Source: Saccharum officinarum (Eukaryota > Streptophyta > Magnoliopsida > Poales > Poaceae). From it: a stretch of 64,000 nt of DNA. The stretch spans positions 18,205,511-18,269,510 of the forward strand of contig CM036159.1 of assembly GCA_020631735.1 (NCBI GenBank), given 5' to 3'. This document shows, in pieces, positions 10,894 through 21,408 of the stretch. Numbering within the stretch: position 1 is the first letter of the stretch; each line of letters begins with the position of its first letter. The translations under genes and the position numbers were made by a program. The notes beneath the pieces are model-generated. The model ran no database searches, was not told the DNA's origin, and was given only the letters and a program-made list of their open reading frames with translations.

Positions 10894-11217
10894 ATGTCCT
10901 CGTGCCACTTGTTTGTTGCCTCCTATTCCCGTCGCTCTCGCCCGGCCCCGGCGGCCCCACCTACCCCCAGCGGCGCAAACCTCCCAACCCCCGGATAAAT
11001 TCCGCCCGCGAATTACCCAACTCCCCGAGGCCCCATTCCGCGAAACGCGCACGGGAGTGTTTAGGGTTTTTCTCCCCCGCACGCCACAGACGCCACCTCC
11101 GCCCACACAACAACACACCGCGTCCCCCCACAACCCCCCAGAAACGGACGCCACCCCCTCTCCGCCTCGCCTCGCCCCTGCCCCGCCCGGCTCCTCGCCA
11201 CCCCAGCCGACGCCGCG
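10894..11217 (+). promoter_or_regulatory. 5' leader / proximal promoter of the LRR receptor-like kinase
   Basis: This GC- and C-rich stretch runs directly into the start codon and resembles a grass 5' UTR. There are no clear TATA words close to the gene, so the transcription start is not fixed. No upstream ATG in the sense direction is in frame with the gene. The MITE at 10657-10893 borders it. Confidence 0.45.
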
Positions 11218-14091
11218 ATGCGGTCGCCGCCACTTCCGCCGTGGCGGCCCCGGCGCCTCCATTCCGCGCTCCCCGTGCTCCTGCTCGTCGTCGCGGTGCT
11301 GGCGGCGCGGGCGGGCGCCGACGACCTCGCTAGCGACGCGCGGGCGCTCCTGGCGTTCCGTGACGCCGTGGGGCGGCGCCTGGCGTGGAACGCCTCGGAC
11401 GTCGCGGGCGCGTGCTCCTGGACGGGGGTCACATGCGAGAACGGCCGCGTGGCGGTGCTGCGGCTCCCCGGGGCAACGCTCTCGGGGGCGGTCCCCGCGG
11501 GGACGCTCGGGAACCTGACGGCGCTCCACACGCTCAGCCTCCGCCTCAACGGGCTCTCCGGCGCGCTCCCGGCCGACCTCGCCTCCGCCGCCGCGCTTCG
11601 GAACGTCTTCCTCAACGGGAACATGCTGTCAGGCGGGTTCCCGCAGGCGATTCTCGCGCTCCCGGGGCTCGTCAGGCTCTCGCTCGGCGAGAACGACCTG
11701 TCGGGGCCCATCCCGGCGGAGCTCGGCAACCTCACGCACCTCAGGGTCCTGCTCCTTGAGAATAATCGCTTTTCCGGCGAGATTTCGGATGTGAAGCTAC
11801 CGCCGCTGCAGCAGTTCAATGTCTCGTTCAACCAGCTGAACGGATCCATCCCGGCCTCACTTCGGTCGCAGCCGCGCTCCGCGTTCCTGGGGACGGGCTT
11901 GTGCGGCGGGCCCTTGGGGCCTTGCCCTGGCGAGGTTTCCCCTTCCCCTGCTCCAGCGGGGCAGACACCGTCGCCGACGCCTGTTCCCACTGGCAGCGGC
12001 GGCGGTGGCGGCGGCGGCAGTAGCGGCGGCACCAACAGTGGAAGTGGGGGAGGAAATGGCCATAAGAGCAAGAAGCTCTCCGGTGGCGCCATTGCCGGAA
12101 TCGCTGTAGGCTCCGCCTTGGGCGCCGCACTTCTCCTCTTCCTCCTCGTCTGCCTCTGTCGCAGGTCGGGGGGCACCAGGACGCGGTCTCTAGAGATGCC
12201 GCCGCCTGCTCCAGCGGCTGCTGCTGTTGCTGGCGGCAGGAAACCTCCCGAGATGACCAGCGGCGCTGCTGTAGCGCCGTTGACCACAATAGGCCACCCC
12301 AACGCTCCTATCGGCCAGTCGACGTCCGGTAAGAAGCTGGTCTTCTTTGGGTCAGCGGCCGCCGTGACACCTTTCGACCTGGAGGACCTGCTGCGCGCGT
12401 CGGCTGAGGTGCTCGGAAAAGGAGCGTTCGGGACGACATACAAGGCAGTGCTCGAGTCCGGGGCAACTGTGGCCGTGAAACGCCTCAAGGACGTGACTCT
12501 GTCTGAACCTGAGTTCCGTGAACGCATTTCTGAGATTGGTGAGCTTCAGCACGAGTTCATTGTGCCACTCCGTGCTTACTACTACAGCAAAGATGAAAAA
12601 CTACTTGTTTACGACTTCATGCCCATGGGGAGCCTCTCTGCAGTCCTGCACGGTGAGATCTTAACCCCCATACCCCAAGTTTCTGTTGCATATTATCTGC
12701 TTATGATTGTAGCATCACCATTTTGCTGTACGTGTGCTTGTGAGTACAATGGGCATTGCATGTTCTTGGGTGGTAGGTGTAGAGTACTGTTTGGTTTTTT
12801 TCATATGTTTAAGACTCATGTTGGTTAGTAGGTACTCCAAATTGTTTTTCCGTTTGAATATTCGTCCTCTCCTGTGAATAGGACTTGATTTTTGTCATGG
12901 TCTAAGGAGACCAAGTCAAAATCAGTTGGGATCGAGGTGTTATTTATCTTACTTGATATCCAAAGCACTTGAATTATGTGTGATTATTTACTGGGTATTA
13001 CTAGGGAAGTTGCATTCAGTTTTGACTCAGATTTATGTGTTAACTTCGGTGATGTCAACATGGAAGCTCTAACAAAACATTTGTCATCACGCCCTCCCCC
13101 TCCACTAATTGGTGGCTTACTAGTTCTCAACTCTCAAGTTGAGAAAGTTTCCAAATCATTAATTACTTGGTTATCTTTGGTTGTATTTTCTTGGATTTTT
13201 TTTTCATTTTAGTTATCTTTGCTCTCTGCTTTACCGGTAGAATATTCTGGATTGATTAAAGAAGACAATCAGTTGAGGTCATTGTAGTTTGTGAAATGGT
13301 ACTATTGTAGTTTGCTCTCTGCTTTATTTGATCAAGATGTTCTTTGATGCCCTAATGTATTGTCGTCTCAATTGTCTTCGTTGACCTTCAAGACAGCAGT
13401 TGGTTGTGACTTTGGTCTCATTGTCTGGATTTCATTTTATTTAACAGGTAACAGAAGTTCTGGTCGTACACCACTTAACTGGGAATTAAGGTCAAGCATT
13501 GCTCTAGCTGCAGCCCGTGGTGTTGAGTACATCCACTCAACGAGTTCAATGGCTTCCCACGGTAACATCAAGTCATCCAATGTCCTCCTGGGCAAATCAT
13601 ATCAAGCACGTGTATCAGACAATGGCATTAACACTCTTGTTGGTCCATCATCTTCACCGTCTCGCACCACTGGATATCGCGCACCTGAGGTTATTGATTC
13701 CCGGAGGGTTTCCCAGAAGGCAGACGTGTACAGCTTTGGTGTTCTGTTGCTTGAGCTGGTCACGGGCAAGGCCCCCAGCCAGGCTGCTCTCAACGACGAG
13801 GGCGTCGACCTGCCCAGATGGGTGCAGTCAGTTAATCGCTCTGAGTGGGGTTCAGAGGTGTTTGATACGGAGCTCACCAGACATCAGCCTGGTGAGGAAC
13901 CGTTGGCTCAGCTCGTGCTGCTTGCTATGGACTGCGTAGCACAAGTCCCAGATGCCCGGCCATCAATGACGCATGTTGTTATGCGGATAGAGGAGATCAA
14001 GAAGTCAAGCGTGGCCTCAAACATCGAACAAGTTGATGATCAATCTTCCAAGGCTGAATCGGAGGTGCAGACCAATCCGTTTGCTACTTGA
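11218..14091 (+). CDS. LRR receptor-like kinase, probably inactive (RKL1/RLK902-like)
   Basis: There are two exons, 11218-12652 and 13448-14091, split by a 795-bp GT-AG intron inside a glycine codon. Together they encode 692 residues. In order: a signal peptide (about 1-34); an N-terminal LRR cap with the pair-type CSWTGVTC; about five leucine-rich repeats to residue 220; a Pro/Ser then Gly-rich stalk; a transmembrane helix at about 288-314 (AIAGIAVGSALGAALLLFLL); and a kinase-like domain from about 398. The glycine loop GKGAFGTTY and the ATP-anchoring Lys421 (VAVKRL) are present. The catalytic HRD is HGN (516-518), DFG is DNG (536-538), and APE is intact (557-559). Loss of the HRD aspartate marks it as a pseudokinase, as is usual for this LRR-III-type family, whose Arabidopsis members are RKL1 and RLK902. 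It should sit in the plasma membrane with LRRs outside. The start is the first ATG, followed by the signal peptide. Several N-glycosylation sites occur in the ectodomain. The ligand is unknown. Confidence 0.93.
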
Positions 14092-14471
14092 TCTCAATTG
14101 ACCTGAGAGAATCGGCTATAACTCTAGCCTGCATTCAATCGATTCATGCATTTGATGAATCCTATCTTCGACTGAGTCGAGTCGACTGTTTTTCATCTTT
14201 TAGCCTGATTGTCATTAAGTAGCTCGGGTGCTTCCACCCAGTGCTGCGGAAGATGATTGGTGGTGTGTTTAGGGACCAGTTCTAAGTGTGATTGCTAAAT
14301 TGCTGTGCTCATTCTAGCCTTGATTAGGTTGGTTTTAGCTTGTAGCTGCTGCTGTGTTTCGGCTATCCATGTGTAATTACTCAAGCCTCATCTAGTATTT
14401 GGAATTTTTTTGTCGGATTAATCTCTCGTTTGATTTGTCATTTTTTTTGATAGGTCGTTTGATTTGTCCTA
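14092..14471 (+). other. 3' UTR and downstream flank of the receptor-like kinase gene
   Basis: T-rich, untranslated sequence follows the TGA at 14089-14091. No canonical AATAAA is present, which is common in plants, so the poly(A) site cannot be fixed. It ends at a Tourist-like MITE. Confidence 0.5.
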
Positions 14472-14714
14472 GGCCTTGTTTAGTTGCCAAAATTTTTGGC
14501 AAAATGCAACTGTAGTATTTTCGTTGTTATTTGGCAATTAGTGTCCAATCATGTTCTAATTAGGCTTAAAAGATTCATCTCGTCCATTTCGTCTAAACCG
14601 TGTAATTAGTTTTATTTTTTATCTATATTTAATGCTTCATGCATGCGTCTAAAGATTTGATGTGACGGGGAATCTACTGTTTTTTTGCAAAATTTTCTGG
14701 ATCTAAACTGGGCC
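14472..14714. repeat. Tourist-like MITE, first of a tandem pair
   Basis: It starts GGCCTTGTTTAGTTGCC and ends CTAAACTGGGCC. CTA flanks it at 14469-14471 and 14715-14717, and the right-hand CTA is shared with the next copy. Confidence 0.8.
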
Positions 14715-14717
14715 CTA

Positions 14718-14959
14718 GGCTGGTTTAGATGCAAATTTTTTTGCAAAATGGGTACGGTAGTTTTTTCGTTGTTATTTAGCAAATTTTGTCCAATCATGGT
14801 CTAATTAGGCTTAAAAGATTCGTTTCGTCCATTTCGTCTAAACTGTGTAATTAGTTTTATTTTTTATCTATATTTAATGCTTCATGTATACGTCTAAAGA
14901 TTCGATGTGATGGGAAATCTACCGTTCTTTTGCAAAATTTTCTGGATCTAAACTAGGCC
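14718..14959. repeat. Tourist-like MITE, second of a tandem pair
   Basis: It starts GGCTGGTTTAGATGC and ends CTAAACTAGGCC, with CTA at 14715-14717 and 14960-14962. It has the same orientation as its neighbour and is very similar in the core. Confidence 0.8.
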
Positions 14960-15011
14960 CTAGTTGCTTGCCAGTGTGATTTTAGTGGGGTCATATGCTT
15001 TTGGAAAGTTT

Positions 15012-15245
15012 GGTGGTCTACTGTGTGTTTAGATGGGTTTAAAGTGTGTGTAAAGTTCCTGTAGCACTTTTTGTTGTTATTTGGTAAAATTTATCTAATC
15101 ATGGACTAACTAGGCTTAAAAAATTCGTCTCAACATTTACAGGTAAACTGTGCAATTAGTTATTTTTTTATCTATATTTAATGCTTCATGCATGCGTCTA
15201 AAGATTTGATGTGACGGAAAATCTCGTGAAATTTTTGGAATTTTA
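15012..15245. repeat. Degenerate Tourist-like MITE
   Basis: From GTGTGTTTAGATGGG the segment carries the reverse-orientation core (CTAGGCTTAAAAAATTCGTC, GTGCAATTAGTTATTTTTTT, GCATGCGTCTAAAGATTTGA). The right end is lost where the tandem duplication begins. Confidence 0.6.
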
Positions 15246-15458
15246 AAGGAACTACTGGTGCTTCGGTGGCAGCTGATTGATGGCGGCATTGTCATTGTCA
15301 TCAGTCCGCGAAAGCTACCTGCTCATGCCTCTAAAGATTTAATGTGACAAAAAAATCTTGTGAAATTTTTAGAATTTTGAAGGAACTGCTGGTGCTTCGG
15401 TGGCAGCTGATTGATGGCGGCATTGTCATTGTCATCAGTCCGCGAAAGCTACCTGCTC
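15197..15458. repeat. Tandem duplication of about 133 bp
   Basis: The unit from TCTAAAGATTTGATGTGAC to CGCGAAAGCTACCTGCTC occurs at 15197-15324 and again at 15330-15458 with a few substitutions. It spans the end of the preceding MITE and the flanking sequence (GGTGCTTCGGTGGCAGCTGA), so it arose after the MITE inserted. Confidence 0.85.
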
Positions 15459-15510
15459 TCATGAGTCCTGTGAGTCGTGTCCTGGTGCCACGGATCTTGT
15501 TTTCGGCGAG

Positions 15511-16048
15511 GGGCCTGTTTAGATCCCAAATTTCGGCCTTTGTTTAGTTCCCTACTCCTCCCCAAATTCTAATATGCAAAAAGAAGATTTTCCGTCACAT
15601 TAAAATGTTGGTAAATGCATGGAGTACTAAATGTTGATGAAATCAAAAACTAATTGCACAGTTTTGTTGTACTTTGCGAGACGAACATTTTAAGCCTAGT
15701 CAGTCAAAATTTGGATAATTTTTACCAAATATAAACGAAATGCTACAGGAATTCTGATAGCGTTTTTCTCCCCTATTTTGTGAACTAAACAAGGCCTTCA
15801 ACCCTAAATTCCACTATGCAAAAAGAAAATTCCCATCACATCAAAATACCGGCACATGCATGGAGTATTAAATGTAGATGAAATCAAAAACTAATTGCAC
15901 AGTTTAGTTGTACTTTGCGAGACGAATCTTTTGAGTCTAATTAGTCAATGTTTGAACAAAAATTCACAAATACAAACGAAATGTTACAGTGCACAGGCCT
16001 GCACTGTGCAGATTTTGTTGCCGCCGAATTGGCGCAACTAAACACGGC
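15511..16048. repeat. Tourist-like MITE with a second copy nested inside
   Basis: The outer element begins GGGCCTGTTTAGATCCC and ends AACTAAACACGGC. It is interrupted after 24 bp by the inner copy at 15535-15796, after which its core continues (ACATCAAAATACCGGCACAT, GCGAGACGAATCTTTTGAGT). Confidence 0.65.
15535..15796. repeat. Inner Tourist-like MITE, TTC target duplication
   Basis: It begins GGCCTTTGTTTAGTTCCCT and ends TGAACTAAACAAGGCC. TTC flanks it at 15532-15534 and 15797-15799. The core is in direct orientation. Confidence 0.8.
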
Positions 16049-16982
16049 GAGGCTGTTTTTGAAATCGGAGTGATTGGTTGCAGACCCCGGCCTGATATCT
16101 CGATGTGCAGTACAGTGATGTGCCTGTCGCCGAGCACTGTTTGGAGTTTGGACTTTGCTCATTGTAGCTGACATGGTAGTCGCTGATAATTGAAGGCGGG
16201 TGGGGCTGCGACGCCCAGCCCCCAGGATTCCGAAACCACGAAATACCAGCGGCGCACGCCCTGAATTCTTGCTCCAAGAACCAAGATAGGGGTGTAGCGC
16301 GCGTCGAAATTGCTGAGCGAAAGGGCGAGAAAAAGGGCGCGCTTAACCGCCCGGAGATGCTTGTGGTCGTGGTTAGTTTCTTCCCTCCTGATTTCCCTGG
16401 TTGCTGGTTAGCAAGAAGCTCAGCGAACTGGCCGATTTTTTTTCTCACCACGAGCGTATGCATTGTGCACGACAGCACGAGACGGAACGGAGGCATGGAG
16501 CTCATCCGTTGTTCCGTGGTAGGTCAGCTGCATTCTTGTCCCGTCCGGGTCCTTGTCTCGGCTACTGCTTGCCTACTGCGTACTGCTAGGAGGCGGACCG
16601 CCAAATCTGAAAAATCCCGTGCTCCCATGGCCCGGTCCCATTCCCATCCCGTCCGTCACATGCGGTGACAAGCCTCCTGCCCCTGTTCGCTGGGTTGAGA
16701 GGCTACGGTTGAAAGTACTTTGATTTGCTGCGAGAAAACGCACTGTTGCTTGGCTAAAAAAAATACGGCTTATAACCTCGTGGCCTCTCCCGTATCGGCT
16801 CGGCGCCACCGCCGTAGCACAGGTCCACACCACGCACGCAGTGGGCAGCACCCCGTACCGGACCGGCTCACGAGAGCTGGGGACCGGCCGGCAGGTGCGG
16901 AGCAGCCAGCAGCGGAACGGGAGGCGGGAGCGCTCGTCTCCGGTCCAGGGAGCACCGGTATTTTGATTGTTCGCGGGGACCG
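16049..16982. other. Intergenic sequence, no gene recognised
   Basis: Frames of 60-155 codons open on both strands but overlap and show no motifs. Around 16682-16760 there is a weak resemblance to the CCTGTTCG MITE left end (CTGTTCGCTGGGTTGAGAGG). Nothing else is recognised. Confidence 0.45.
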
Positions 16983-17224
16983 GGGCCCTGTTCAGTTGCA
17001 TTTTTTTTTTTGCAAAATGATCCTGTAGCACGTTTCGTTGTTATTTGATAATTAGTGTTCAATCATGGTCTAATTAGGCTTAAAAGATTCGTCTCGTCCA
17101 TTTCGTCTAAACTGTGTAATTAGTTTTATTTTTTATCTATATTTAATGCTTTATACATGTGTAGATTCGATGTGACGGGGAATCTGAAAAATTTTGTAAA
17201 TTTTTTTGGAAAAAAAACCGGCCC
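16983..17224. repeat. Tourist-like MITE
   Basis: It starts GGGCCCTGTTCAGTTGC and ends AAAAACCGGCCCC, with the reverse-orientation core between (AGGCTTAAAAGATTCGTCTC, GTAATTAGTTTTATTTTTTA). The outermost bases at the right end are altered. Confidence 0.7.
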
Positions 17225-18871
17225 CGGGTCTCGTAGACTGATACGTGAGCGCGTCGTCGTCGCGGATCACGGGCACTTCCCTCCCCTCTCCTACTGGCTC
17301 TACCTCTAGGCTCTAGCTCTACCGCGCCGCCGTTGAAATCTCGTGAGGTTTGAGAAGACGTACGTGGCTTGGCATGTTTGCCGCCGTCGCGGAACAAATC
17401 TGAGGGGTGTGCCTATTCCATGTCCTACTAATAAATATTATTCTAATATTTTTTTTACTTCCAACAGTAGTATGCTAGCTGGTTTTAACGGCAGAGCGCT
17501 GCCAGATCAAACCACGTCATGCATGCTCACGCAGCGCTGAGCATATCCAAACTTTGAGCAGGTAATAGTTGGTGTCGCAGGGCTCAGGTGCAGCGTGTCG
17601 TCTGCTTCGTTCGTTATTGAGACGGCTTTGCTAAACATTGAAACACGTAGGTGAGGTGGGTGAGAGGTTGACCAAATGCATCAGGTTTTCAGATTAAGAA
17701 CCGTGATTTTGACAAACTTTCATGCCTCTATTGACTAGTACCGCACCTGGAATGATCCAGCCATGTTAAGTGGGAACAGTAAGCAGCACGCACGGGGAGA
17801 CCTCAATTAAACAAGCGAACTTCCGCCAGATGATACGTACTATCCTTTCTTTTGTCTACTAGCTAACCACCTTTGGTTTTGGACCCTTGACTTCATGACA
17901 AGAAGATGGTCTCTCTCTTCCGATCCTCCCTCGTATAAGTAAACTGAACCATCCAAAATTCTCAAACAGGTAAGCAAACTGTACTCCTGTGTATATTTTA
18001 CTCAGTTTTTAACACTGGTCCACTCAATTATTATCTTTGAAAAAAAAAACATGTCCCAAGCAAATACTACAAGGAGTCAAGGAAAGCACGTCAACATCTT
18101 CTAGAATTATTCCTTGCAATATAACGCAAGAAAACAAAACAAAAATGTGCAAACAAAAGCAAGAGTCTTTGAGCATTTGGTTTTTGCCGCACACCGGTAG
18201 CTAGCCAGTCATCTCCGGGTCAGAGTTATGTTAGAAACTTCTAACCCCCCAAATTGACCAGAAGGATTATTTCGGAGAAAAAACATGTATATATGTCATC
18301 ACGAAAATAAAGCATCTGGTAATCATCGTTCAAACGAAAAAGAAAAGAAGACAAGCATCTGAAAATGTGACATGTATGCATGTTCCATTGTCGTGTCCTG
18401 TACTCCTGTGTCCGTCTCCTTCCACAGTCCGGGCACACCAGGCACCGAGCTGCGAGGGTGTTGTTGGCCAAAGGCGACGCTCGCAGGCAAACCTGAGAGC
18501 GACAGAGGCCACTCTTTTCCAGCATGCATGCCACATCGGCCTGTGTCAAAGTCTCGAAGACCCTCTAGAACAAAAAAAAAAAGCTATGGACATGCATGCA
18601 AGTTGCATCGAATAGTAGGTGATGATGACTTTTGTTTGGGACGGATAGTCTTTGCTAATGCTACGTGTATTGCTTATATACTGCCTTCTGAAAGAGACGG
18701 ATACTGAAGAGGTTTTGCTAAGTCTAAACGTGTTGGGGGATGTACTTAGTCATTTTCAGTGGCTACATGACCTACATACTTACATCCGACACCTGTCAGT
18801 GATATTTTAATTTGGTCAATGGTCGCTCTCCTACTTATCCGATCGATCGCCGTCTGTTTGATGGCTTTTCA
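17225..18871. other. Intergenic sequence, no gene recognised
   Basis: I find no coding motif, RNA gene or terminal repeats. Open frames around 18240-18700 overlap on both strands. A short phrase near 17690 (GATTTTGACAAACTTTCATG) recurs in altered form near 19250. This may reflect an old local duplication. Confidence 0.45.
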
Positions 18872-19214
18872 GGGGTGTTTAACTGTGGGGCGAAAATATT
18901 TTCGGTGTCACATCAGATGTTTTGTGGGACGTTGGAAAGGGTATTCGGATACTAATAAAAAAAACTAATTACATAACTCGTCTGAAAACCGCGAGTCAAA
19001 TTTATTAAGCCTAATTAATCCGTCATTAGCATATGTTTACTGTAGCACAACATTGTCAAATCATGGATTAATTAGGTTTAAAAAATTCATCTCGCAAATT
19101 TATCGTAATATGTGTAATTAGTTATTTTTTTGTTTACATTTAATACTTCATGCATGTGTCCAAACATCCGATGTGACGGGCTGAAAAATTTTTAGGAAGA
19201 AAACAAACACCCCC
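18872..19214. repeat. MITE with GGGGTGTTTAA / AAACAAACACCCC ends
   Basis: The ends GGGGTGTTTAACTG and AGAAAACAAACACCCC are inverted. The interior contains both orientations of words related to the Tourist-like core (CGAGTCAAATTTATTAAGCC, then AAATTCATCTCGCAAATTTA), so the element is a partial inverted duplication of about 343 bp. Confidence 0.65.
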
Positions 19215-19289
19215 TCACATAAAAAAAAGTTTCAGATGAAGGACCATGATTTTGACATTGTTTTATGCCTATGTAGGATCTCTGGTAAG

Positions 19290-19752
19290 CGTAGGAGTGC
19301 CTAGAGGGGGGTGAATAGGCCTGTAAAAACTCAGCTCCAAATTCAGTTAGTACTTAGGGCGGCACTGCCGGTCTTACAGGGCGACACCGCCAGCCTACGC
19401 AGGATAAATTCAACACAATTTGAAATATAGCAAAGGAAATTCAGATTAGATGAAATTCCCAGCTTCCTGCACTAGAGTTAGTCACAGTATAACAACCAGA
19501 ACCTGCAGGACAAGCACCACCAAGTAGATCGACCACAAACCCTAGAAATACAACATCAACAACACATATGCTAGAAAGTAAACAGCACATGGTGATTTAT
19601 CCCGTGGTTCGGCTTGCCACCAAGACTTGCCTACTCCACGTTGTTGAGGTTGGCCACAAATGGCTAGGGCTTGCCACCAAGGCTTGCATTTCCTCGTTCT
19701 CAAGTCAAGAGAGTGAACTCTTGAAGTGAGGGGTGATTTCTTAGCTGCATAA
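19290..19752 (-). mobile_element. Truncated Sirevirus-type Copia LTR remnant
   Basis: The phrase GTGCCTAGAGGGGGGTGAAT at the left edge is the inner LTR end seen in Sireviruses. The same wording appears at 51770-51785 in the minus-strand Copia LTR of this window. It is followed by GGCACTGCCGG and GGCGACACCGCC palindrome-like words and by a GTGGTTCGGCTTGCCACCAA phrase, also like that LTR. The rest of the LTR and any internal region are missing, and it is cut off by the next remnant at 19753. Confidence 0.5.
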
Positions 19753-20532
19753 TGTCGGTGTTCGGACCCGAGGGGGTCCTAAACTAACGAGTAAATATTG
19801 CATGTCTCTTTCCTGGATGGTGATGCAAGGAGAACACACGGGGGTTTATCCTGGTTCGGGCAAAAGAAGGCCCTACATCCAGCGGGGGGAAGAAGTTTGT
19901 ATTTCCTTGCACCGAAGTGCTCGTGTAGGGGTTACAAGCATGCGAGAGAGGGCGTCGAGCTCAAGTCTCAAAGAGAGGAAAAAGAGGATAAGGGTGATTG
20001 CTTGAGATATCGATCTCTATCTTGCGTCTTGCCTGTTGTCTCTTGTTTTTCTTCATTCTCCCTCCCGTTGTAGAACCCTGGCCTGCCCTTTTATAGGGCG
20101 AGAGGAGGCCAAGACGACGGGGAGCCTTGATGTGATGTTTTGTCGATTCCTGTTGAGCTGACCGTAGCGACGTGCTCTGGGAATGGCCTGCCATCCCTGG
20201 ACACCATGGCGTCGTGGAAGACGAGACGGCGAAATGACCCGGAGCGCCATGCCACACCGTCCTTCCCTTGCCGTTGAACTATGCCGAGCGTCGTGGTTGG
20301 GTCGAGGCCGGGTCGAGCCCGGATGGATAAGGCCGAATCCCCGAGATTGCGGAGAACGGGCCTTGTCTTATCCTCCCTCGAGGGTGATCGATGGTAAACA
20401 GTGCGCGGTAAGGTGGGTACAGTGACGGTTTTCACCTCTCATCACGGGATGGGCGGTAAAACAGTGAGATCTGACATGGGCATTGTTCCTACGTCGATCC
20501 TGATCGTAGCCATGCCGGTAGGTGGTAGTAGG
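19753..20532 (+). mobile_element. Truncated Ty3/gypsy LTR remnant
   Basis: It begins TGTCGGTGTTCGGACCCGAG, a typical start of grass Ty3/gypsy LTRs, and contains GGGTTTATCCTGGTTCGGGC. The other end is absent because the Sirevirus starts at 20533, so this may be a solo or truncated LTR into which the Sirevirus inserted. No coding region is attached. Confidence 0.5.
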
Positions 20533-20972
20533 TGAAAGCATCTAGGCCCCAAGGTTTGGTTTCGGTAATTAATGACAACACTTTATTACCATGACTAACG
20601 TGTGTTTTGCAGAAACATTGGTAAGTTAGGTCATGGAGGTGATAACTGCTTTGAGCACTGTGGCTTCGTGTCCCTTGATGGAAATCGTTTCGGTTTTCAA
20701 AAGAGTGACGTCAAGATTAAGGACGGTTAGTTCCGGATGACGAAGTGTTGAGACACATTTGGAATAGTCGTTAGGATCTTCGCTTTTCTCTTTTGGCCGT
20801 ACTATAAAGGGGGGCATGAATGGGTAGCTTGACCTAGGCGAGTCCTATGTTTAGGTGTGGTGCACACTTGTTAAACTTGGCGCTAGGCAACCCTAGATTG
20901 GCTCAAGGTTCAGTTAGAAGCAACTTGGTTGAAGTTGCGACGCGTTTCGGGCTGTTTTCTAGGCACCGGACG

Positions 20973-21360
20973 CGGTCTTCGGGAACACCGGACGCGTCCG
21001 GTGTATACGTTACCGCGACTAGGTTTCGGCCTCGACCACCGGACGCGGTCCTCGCGAGGACCGGACGCGGTGGTCAACGACCGACACGTGTCACCGAGAG
21101 AAAACGCCCGTCGGACGCGACCTGGACTTGATCGGCGCGTCCGGTGCGAGTCCAGTAAGGTCCAGAGAGGACCGGACGCGTCCGGTCTTCAGGCATCGGA
21201 CGCGGCCTCGCGTCCGGTGTAAGTCCAGTAAGCACCCTTGCACGTCGGACGCGTCCGGTGCTACCTGACCGGTGCGTCCGGTGTTTCGATTTCGAAATCG
21301 CGTTTTGACCGTTACGGGGGACCGGCGCGTCCGGTGTGTTGCACCGGCGCGTCCGGTGAC
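20973..21360. repeat. Palindromic CCGGACGCGTCCGG array in the LTR
   Basis: About a dozen half-sites ACCGGACGC or GCGTCCGGT occur here. The perfect 18-bp palindrome CACCGGACGCGTCCGGTG is at 20986-21003 and others lie near 21171-21184 and 21243. Clustered palindromes just ahead of the TATA box are a known hallmark of Sirevirus LTRs. They may bind host factors or form hairpins, but the role is not established from this sequence. Confidence 0.85.
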
Positions 21361-21400
21361 CCCGTGCCAGAAAGTAACGGTTCGTTTTCTCTGAGGGGTG

Positions 21401-21408
21401 TATAAATA
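21401..21408 (+). promoter_or_regulatory. TATA box of the Sirevirus 5' LTR
   Basis: TATAAATA sits about 40 bp after the last palindrome. The identical box is at 33189 in the 3' LTR. Transcription would start about 30 bp downstream, near 21435. Confidence 0.75.

Noticed and set aside
11061..12527. 488-residue minus-strand ORF opposite the receptor kinase
   Set aside because: It is the complementary shadow of the GC-rich first exon; the plus strand encodes the recognisable LRR kinase.
12653..12828. Continuation of the receptor-kinase first-exon frame past 12652
   Set aside because: The frame runs into intron sequence; the GTGAGA donor at 12653 and the acceptor at 13447 restore the conserved kinase reading frame.
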